Assembly: GCF_023197165.1 (NCBI RefSeq)
Contig: NZ_JALPRD010000012.1
Coordinates: 1-64,000, forward strand
DNA: 64,000 bases
Source of the DNA: Sphingopyxis sp. MSC1_008
GTDB lineage: Bacteria > Pseudomonadota > Alphaproteobacteria > Sphingomonadales > Sphingomonadaceae
Direction of reading: 5' to 3'
Below are positions 61,001 to 64,000 of this stretch, piece by piece. The position numbers were made by a program, and so were the translations under genes. Within the stretch, counting starts at the first letter, position 1; the number at the start of each line of letters is the position of its first letter. The notes under the pieces were generated by a model. It was not told where the DNA came from. It did no database searches and saw nothing but the letters and a program-made list of their open reading frames with translations.

Positions 61001-64000
61001 CGGCGCGCGATGTCGAACTGTTCGGCACCGGGACCTTCCTCACCGATGCCGGGACCAGCCTGGTGTTCAGCGGGGCGCTGACCGGCGCGGGCGACCTGAT
61101 CAAGGATGGGGCGGGCATCCTCGCGCTCAACGACACATCGAACCACTCGGGAACGACGAAGGTTCTTGCGGGCAGCCTGTTCGTCAACGGCGACCAGTCG
61201 GCGGCGACCGGCCTCACCAGCGTCGCGCTCGGATCCACGCTCGGCGGGACGGGCATCATCGGCGGCGACGTCAGTGTCGCCGACGGTGCGACTTTGGCCG
61301 CCGGGTCCGGCGGCGTCGGGACGCTCACGGTCAACGGCAATCTCGCGCTTTCGGCGGGATCGCTGCTCGATTTCGAACTGGGACAGGCGAATGTCGCGGG
61401 CGGTTCGCTCAACGACCTCGTCGACGTCGGCGGCGATCTGGTCCTCGACGGGACGCTCAATGTCACCGTCCCGGGCGGGGGCAGCTTCGGTCCCGGCATC
61501 TATCGCCTGTTCAACTATGGCGGTGCGCTGACCGACAACGGTCTCGCGCTGGGCGCCATCCCCGGCAGCGGGGTTGCGGTCCAGACGGCGATCAGCGGAC
61601 AGGTGAACCTCGTCAACAGCGCGGGCCTGACATTGAGCTTCTGGGACGGCACGATCGGCCCCAAGAATAACGGCGCCGTCAACGGCGGCGACGGCACGTG
61701 GCAGATCGCCGGCGGGGTGAACAACTGGACCGACGCGGCGGGCGCCGTGAACGCCGATTATGCGCAGGACAGTTTCGCGATCTTCTCGGCCGCGCCGGGA
61801 ACGGTCACGATCGACAACAGCGGCGGCAACGTCCTCGCATCGGGCATGCAGTTCGCCAGCGACGGGTATGTCCTGACCGGCGATGCGCTGACGCTCACCG
61901 GGATGCAGGCAACGATCCAGGTCGGCGACGGCAGCGTGGCGGGCGCGGGCTATACCGCGACGATCGCGACCGAACTCACCGGCACCGCGGGGCTGGTCAA
62001 GACCGACGCGGGCACGCTGGTCCTGACCGGGGCGAACAGCTACGCCGGTGGCACGACGATCAACGGCGGCACGATACGCATTTCGTCCGACGCCAACCTT
62101 GGCGATGCGGCGGGCGGACTGTCGTTCGGGGATGGCACATTGCACACGACCGCCGCGATCGCTTCGACCCGCGCGGTCGACCTTGCCGGCGATGCGACCT
62201 TCCTGACCGACGCGGGCCTGACGCTCGCGGGTGCGATTTCAGGCGCGGGTAGCTTGGCAAAGGACGGTGCGGGCACGCTTGTTCTGACGGCAAACAACAA
62301 TTACACCGGCGGCACGGCGATCCGCGCCGGCCGGCTCGAACTCGGCGATGGCGGGACGAGCGGCGCGATTGCCGGCGACGTCGTCACCGACGGCCTTCTC
62401 GCCTTCAACCGGTCGGACAGCACGACCTTTGCCGGATTGATCTCGGGCGGCGGCGCGATCGAGCAGATCGGCACGGGCACCACGATCCTTACCGGCAGCC
62501 ATGTCTTCACCGGCGGCACGACCATCACGGCCGGTACGCTGCAACTCGGCAATGGCGGCACGTCGGGTTCGATCATCGGCGACGTCGTCAACAACGGCAC
62601 GCTTGCCTTCAACCGCGCTGATGCGGTGACGTTCGCCGGCCTGATTTCGGGCAGCGGCGGGGTCGACCACATCGGATCGGGTACGACGATCCTGACCGGC
62701 GGCAACAGCTATGCCGGTGCGACCAATGTCACGGCAGGTACCTTGCTCGTGAACGGGAACCAGTCGGCGGCGACGGGCCTCACCAGCGTCGCATCGGGTG
62801 CGACGCTCGGCGGCACTGGCATTATCGGCGGCAATGTGGTGATTGCCGATGGCGCGACGCTTGCGCCGGGTGCGGGCGCGCCGGGTGCGCTGGCAATCAA
62901 CGGCAACCTTTCGCTCGCGTCGGGTGCGACGCTCGGCTTCGAGTTCGGGCAAGCCAATGATGTTGGCGGGCCGCTCAACGATGTGGTCAACGTCGGCGGC
63001 AACCTCTTGCTCGACGGCACGCTCGACGTGGCGGTGCCCGTGGGCGGGGCGTTCGACATCGGGCTTTACCGCGTCATCAACTATGCAGGGTCGCTGACCG
63101 ACAACGGCCTCGCCCTCGGGACGATGCCCGCGGGCGCCAATGCGCAGGTGCAGACGTCGATCGCGGGCGAAGTGAACCTGATCAACACGGGATCGGCGAC
63201 GCTCAACTTCTGGGACGGCGCCGCCGGGCCGAAATTCGACGGCGCAGTGAACGGCGGCGACGGGGTGTGGCAGAACAGCCTCGGCAACGACAATTGGGCC
63301 GATATCGGCGGCGCGGTCAATGCGGGCTATGCCGACGGCGCGTTCGCGATCTTCTCGGGCACCGCAGGGACGGTGACGGTCGACAACAGCCTCGGCGCGG
63401 TCAGCGCATCGGGGATGCAGTTCGCGGCGGGCGGTTACCGGATCATCGGTGACGTGCTGACGCTGGACGGCGCGCAGGCGGTGATCCGCGTCGGCGACGG
63501 CACCGCGGCGGGAGCGGCTTATGTCGCGACGATCGATGCCGAGCTGACGGGTGCGGCCGAACTCGTCAAGACCGACGCCGGAACGCTCGTCCTGACGGGC
63601 GCGAACGGCTACACCGGCGGGACGTCGATCAACGGCGGCACGCTGCAGATCGGCGCCGACGCCAATCTGGGCGGCGGGGCGATCCGCTTCGACGGCGGCA
63701 CGCTGCAAACGACGGCGAGCTTTACCTTGGCGCGCGGCGTCGAACTGATCGGCACCGGCGGGTTCCGCACCGATGCGGGTACGACGCTGACGCTCGCGGG
63801 CGCGCTTTCGGGTGCGGGCAGCTTCACCAAGAGCGGCGACGGCACGCTGGTACTGGACGGCAGCGGGGCCTTTGGCGGCGCGACCGTCGGTGGCGGCACG
63901 ATGTTCGTCAATGGCGACTATGCCGCCGCGACGGGCACGACGAACGTCCTCGCCGGCGCGACGCTGGGCGGCACGGGCACGATCGGCGGCAATGTCGCGA
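52072..64000 (+). CDS. giant autotransporter-type passenger protein (partial, 3' end outside window)
   Basis: One open frame of 3,976 codons runs from ATG 52072 to the window edge; reading every codon found no stop. AAGGAAATATC precedes the start. Residues 1-40 are a Sec signal with a long n-region and cleavage near SARA-ED. The rest is a beta-helix built of autotransporter-associated strand repeats (G-x-G-T-L-x-L-x-G-x-N-x-Y-x-G-G-T-x-I-x-x-G-T-L), for example at 54661, 57001, 58561, 61981 and 63541. Four complete passenger-like modules and part of a fifth follow one another. The beta-barrel domain expected at the C-terminus is not in the window. Likely surface-exposed adhesin. Cysteines occur only in a few close pairs. 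Confidence 0.93.
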   Translation, partial: MTIDRESAPRTPNGPSLTRRLLCGASLAAVLACAPLSARAEDRYWDANGTAVGSGGTGTWNLANLNWSPNGDGVSGPFVEPWINGDIDNAIFGGTAGTVTVAVPVTVGNITFNSAGYVLNGSTLTLGGPAPTITTNVGNSNVTINSTIAGSSGLVKAGSSGLILNGTSSFTGGITLNAGSIYAASDAALGALSNNIVTAAGVEVRLSIGGASTSRAVAIGDGGRLRLEGSGAGSALISGNGSVRVAESGVTMSNDLNTYTGQTIFTGCNGTCSARFTSLRNLGEASALGAPVTVADGTIIFNQQSQYSDSLIYLGDGDSSNRNWDINGNNAVIRNQGTGTLSITGDIDVSTGGTFIADTANVELLGVLSGGAFGFNGAAGNTVTLGNANTFTGQATIAGLVNAAVLADTGVVSSLGAGATIGLSAGALRYVGTGNSSNRSWVVHGTSGIQNDGTGALDLSGNMSFVAGGIADSLTLGGSFTGENRFSGVISGAGGLVANGSGTWVIGGANNFTGNVTVTSGTLKVGNAAAFGPANGLIVNGGTLDLGGFDLVAPSLTGTGGTVSLGAQTLTVDAKTAQVFGGSITGTGGLRKNGAGSLTLTGTNSYTGATTIGGGRLTLDFSGAGGPANDIVSASSPLVLSGGTLEVTGAAGETNSQGFNGLTVNAGSNTVRAISGAGGIVNLNLGAITRAGGLVNFVLPTSGAITTSNADGVLGGWATINGSDYAKVVGGGILAFDASDYTTKDDAATWANGDIISDTANAANTPFFGTVTGDVQLGGLRYTAASGSIIAIGAANTLGIDGTIIVAPSTLATNQNINGGSLTGSAGGGTLGVQHNGTGTLTIGSTIVDNSGATGFAKSGGGTVRLTGTNSYTGGTTLSGGRLEVTELANGGAASGIGASSADAANLVLESGTLAYTGGVDAVTDRGITLVNGGAERAIQVDAGRTVEFSGLVTSPDDAGLTKTGWGTLVLSNAANDYVGVTTITQNPGAGSSTLSVGTLSDGGVASGIGAASSDSANLVISNSARLQYTGGTVAIDRGFTLAGGQGGIDVASAATTLTISGVAAGAGSLFKDGAGTLILSGANTYTGDTTVNGGILRAGSAQAFGPTGRMTVNSGATLELGGFNASFLSVVGDGLIDLGGRTLTTSGAGGVFTGRITGTGGYTRIGGFTQTLSGCNNDYTGVTTVGGTLSIDCIANGGQASSIGASSAASSNLSFAGGTLVYTGASASTDRGFAMTGNGNLHVFDAGTTLEFSGNITGAGQLNKDGAGTLLLSGTNNTTGNVRVINGTVRAGSTTALRSGWVSLDDTAGVLLDLDGYDNTVLYLLGGGTTGGNITLDTATLTISNGGGAGVIYGGVISGSGGLVKNGNGYQQLSGCSSSYGGTTVINGGTLAVDCLGDGGANSSIGSSSTAASNLVLSGGTLRYVGTGGATNRQFTLGASTASKLDASGTGAIEFTHAGPLTFASANTAQTLTLGGTSTANNILAAQITNNGTGATRLTKTDAGTWILTNPGSTYTGITTISGGVLGVDKLADGGMASSIGASSEAASNLVIGNGSTLRYTGSGDTTNRLFTLSQGVTFIESSGTGAIVFTDTRAVTLANNNQARTIALGGTNTGNNTLAGSIGNAGTGVTTLAKNDSGTWVLTGNHSYTGSTNVNGGTLFIGGGGTTGSIASAIVNNFGTLGFNRSDVVAYGGQIGGTGTVRQAGIGTTILTGTNLYTGGTTITAGTLQLGGGGTTGSIVGNVANDGLLVFNRSNLFTFAGLISGSGGVRQTGSGTTVLSGTNSYAGDTSILSGTLQVSADANLGAATGGLNFSSGTLRTTASFASARNTSLSGDGTILTDAGTIFSIDGVISGAGALTKSGTGILTLSGSNSYAGATNVNAGTLLVNGNQSAATGLLTVASGATLGGNGRIGGSVNVLNGGILAPGNSPGTLNIDGNLALAGGSVLNFEFGQADVAGGPLNDLINVGGNLTLDGTINVNVSAGGNFGGGLYRVFNYGGVLVDNGLTLGSMPAGSNVTVQTSVAGQVNLINSDGLSLSFWDGAAGPKFDNVVNGGNGSWHLGGVDNNWTGADGSINAAYADGTFAIFAGAPGTVTVDNSGGAVTATGMQFATGGYLIDGGLLTLAGPDSVVRVGDGTAAGAGFTATIAASLAGASQLVKTDSGTLVLSGANSYTGGTAINGGTVQIASNANLGSAAGGISFDGGTLNTTATFTSNRAISVAGAGTINTNGATFWTATGNVTGAGSLTKAGAGTLILTGDATHSGGTTITQGTLQIGDTGTTGSIAGDILNDGALIFNRTANYSFDGVISGSGSVTQNQGVLSLTANSSYGGSTGVNFSQLRITAGNTVTSGGGLGISQGGLTVSGVGSTFETTSITAQSGTAAATIDVTNGGVLRATAGGLTLRKPSPAGSATANLNVTGAGSLVDLAGGILASSTQAASVSNITISGGGTVRSGLLNTIGNLTGNTTASTITVTGAGSNWTSTGTLLLRNAQLSVLNGGAASFSSAQIGTIAQGANVLVSGTGSTFTTTGTLTVGSTGANASGVLTIADGAQVTAGTGLTLAEDVGTSGSLNIGGVEGGAAAAAGFIDGAISFGDGDGELNFNHVETDYLFANGMSGVGRINHAAGTTRLTGDSSAFTGLTSVAGGTLLVDGALGDAGSVVNVATGGTLGGTGIIGGNVAIAGGNLNPGNIGGIPGTLTIAGNLSLAPAATLNVNFGQANVVGGAYNDLIDVGGDLILGGTLNVTETPGGSFDPGVYRVISYGGTLTDNGLTVDPGYFVQTSVANQVNLVNTTGLTMRFWDGVAGAKNDNAITGGDGLWQASGGNDNWTEFDGSANAPFTDAAFAVFSGLPGTVTVDASLGAVTASGMQFASDGYVIDGDPIILTGVQSVIRVGDGTTAGAGYTATIDSAIAGASQLVKGDLGTLVLTGANSYAGGTRINAGTLSIASDANLGDVAGALSFDGGTLRTTASITSARDVELFGTGTFLTDAGTSLVFSGALTGAGDLIKDGAGILALNDTSNHSGTTKVLAGSLFVNGDQSAATGLTSVALGSTLGGTGIIGGDVSVADGATLAAGSGGVGTLTVNGNLALSAGSLLDFELGQANVAGGSLNDLVDVGGDLVLDGTLNVTVPGGGSFGPGIYRLFNYGGALTDNGLALGAIPGSGVAVQTAISGQVNLVNSAGLTLSFWDGTIGPKNNGAVNGGDGTWQIAGGVNNWTDAAGAVNADYAQDSFAIFSAAPGTVTIDNSGGNVLASGMQFASDGYVLTGDALTLTGMQATIQVGDGSVAGAGYTATIATELTGTAGLVKTDAGTLVLTGANSYAGGTTINGGTIRISSDANLGDAAGGLSFGDGTLHTTAAIASTRAVDLAGDATFLTDAGLTLAGAISGAGSLAKDGAGTLVLTANNNYTGGTAIRAGRLELGDGGTSGAIAGDVVTDGLLAFNRSDSTTFAGLISGGGAIEQIGTGTTILTGSHVFTGGTTITAGTLQLGNGGTSGSIIGDVVNNGTLAFNRADAVTFAGLISGSGGVDHIGSGTTILTGGNSYAGATNVTAGTLLVNGNQSAATGLTSVASGATLGGTGIIGGNVVIADGATLAPGAGAPGALAINGNLSLASGATLGFEFGQANDVGGPLNDVVNVGGNLLLDGTLDVAVPVGGAFDIGLYRVINYAGSLTDNGLALGTMPAGANAQVQTSIAGEVNLINTGSATLNFWDGAAGPKFDGAVNGGDGVWQNSLGNDNWADIGGAVNAGYADGAFAIFSGTAGTVTVDNSLGAVSASGMQFAAGGYRIIGDVLTLDGAQAVIRVGDGTAAGAAYVATIDAELTGAAELVKTDAGTLVLTGANGYTGGTSINGGTLQIGADANLGGGAIRFDGGTLQTTASFTLARGVELIGTGGFRTDAGTTLTLAGALSGAGSFTKSGDGTLVLDGSGAFGGATVGGGTMFVNGDYAAATGTTNVLAGATLGGTGTIGGNVA
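52201..58188 (+). repeat. passenger module 1 of the giant autotransporter
   Basis: Residues 44-2039. The module begins with YWDANG and GTW...NW, then W-x-x-G-x-x-D-x-A-I-F-G-G-T-A-G-T-V-T-V. A long run of beta-strand repeats follows. It closes with the FEFGQADVAGGPLNDLINVGG and LYRVFNYGG motifs at 57916-58080. It is the longest module and holds all the cysteine pairs. Confidence 0.8.
58189..60471 (+). repeat. passenger module 2
   Basis: Residues 2040-2800. It starts with SFWDGAAGPKFD and DNNWT, then the conserved AIFAGAPGTVTVDNSGGAV and GMQFATGGY. It contains a distinct internal segment at 59101-59880 rich in VTGAGS-type turns. It closes with FGQANVVGGAYNDLIDVGG and VYRVISYGG. Confidence 0.85.
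60472..61635 (+). repeat. passenger module 3
   Basis: Residues 2801-3188, the shortest complete module. It starts with RFWDGVAGAKND and DNWTEF, contains AVFSGLPGTVTVDASLGAV, a VNGDQSAATGLTSVALG segment shared with modules 1 and 4, and closes with FELGQANVAGGSLNDLVDVGG and YRLFNYGG. Confidence 0.88.
61636..63204 (+). repeat. passenger module 4
   Basis: Residues 3189-3711. It starts with SFWDGTIGPKNN and NNWTDA, then AIFSAAPGTVTIDNSGGNV. Two FNRSD/FNRAD-containing strand blocks (62401, 62581) are inserted relative to module 3. It closes with FEFGQANDVGGPLNDVVNVGG and LYRVINYAG. Confidence 0.88.
63205..64000 (+). repeat. passenger module 5 (incomplete)
   Basis: From residue 3712 to the window edge. 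It starts with NFWDGAAGPKFD and DNWADI and is collinear with modules 3 and 4 through the ATLGGTGTIGGNV region. The closing motif and everything after it lie outside the window. Confidence 0.85.

Noticed and set aside
57001..63960. Regular repeats suggesting a CRISPR array
   Set aside because: The repeats are protein-level strand repeats within an open frame; they lack constant repeat length and unique spacers.

Overview
The window is GC-rich chromosomal DNA of an alphaproteobacterium, most likely a sphingomonad (Sphingopyxis/Sphingomonas type; the genus is an inference). The pointers are two TonB-dependent receptors, a UrcA-family protein, an alphaproteobacterial-type SspB, a DUF2585 protein, rpe beside a heparinase II/III protein, a TPR-sulfotransferase, and many long GC-rich intergenic palindromes. 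Both strands are densely coded. No rRNA, tRNA, CRISPR array, transposase or phage gene was recognised.

Left part (1-19 kb): hpd and a VOC protein follow an 18-bp perfect palindrome. Then come a VTT/DedA-type membrane protein, a UrcA-family protein with its own terminator, a SARP-like regulator carrying a TM segment and TPR-rich sensor, and purH. A phytase lipoprotein and a TonB-dependent receptor form a divergent pair separated by an 11-bp-phased array of PHO-box heptamers. Heparinase II/III and rpe, an SPFH/ribbon-helix-helix/small membrane protein operon with a large AT-rich palindrome, a solitary methyltransferase, an M3 peptidase and an SMP-30 lactonase complete this part.

Middle (19-40 kb): a fatty-acid or branched-chain acyl-CoA operon (acyl-CoA dehydrogenase, thiolase, SDR, thioesterase) follows three phased ACGT motifs. 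After it come gmk, a DUF2585 protein, sspB-(membrane protein)-fumC, the histidine genes hisBHAF, a Ca2+/H+ antiporter-like protein, a FabH-like ketosynthase, a TSUP permease, a LysR regulator and a compact periplasmic nitrate reductase operon napEFDABC. napE is a 52-codon gene found by direct translation. NapB has a lipoprotein signal.

Right part (40.5-51.6 kb): an accessory locus holds an M24 'pita-bread' hydrolase, a TonB-dependent receptor, a HalD/BesD-like 2OG-Fe(II) oxygenase, an MFS transporter, a metal-dependent amidohydrolase, a LysR regulator, an exported prolyl-iminopeptidase-like hydrolase and a TPR-sulfotransferase. Together they suggest import and stepwise breakdown of a peptide or acylated amino acid.

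Far right (52,072 to the edge): one uninterrupted frame of at least 3,976 codons encodes a giant autotransporter-type beta-helix passenger. It consists of four complete passenger-like modules and the start of a fifth, joined head to tail. Its C-terminus lies beyond the window.
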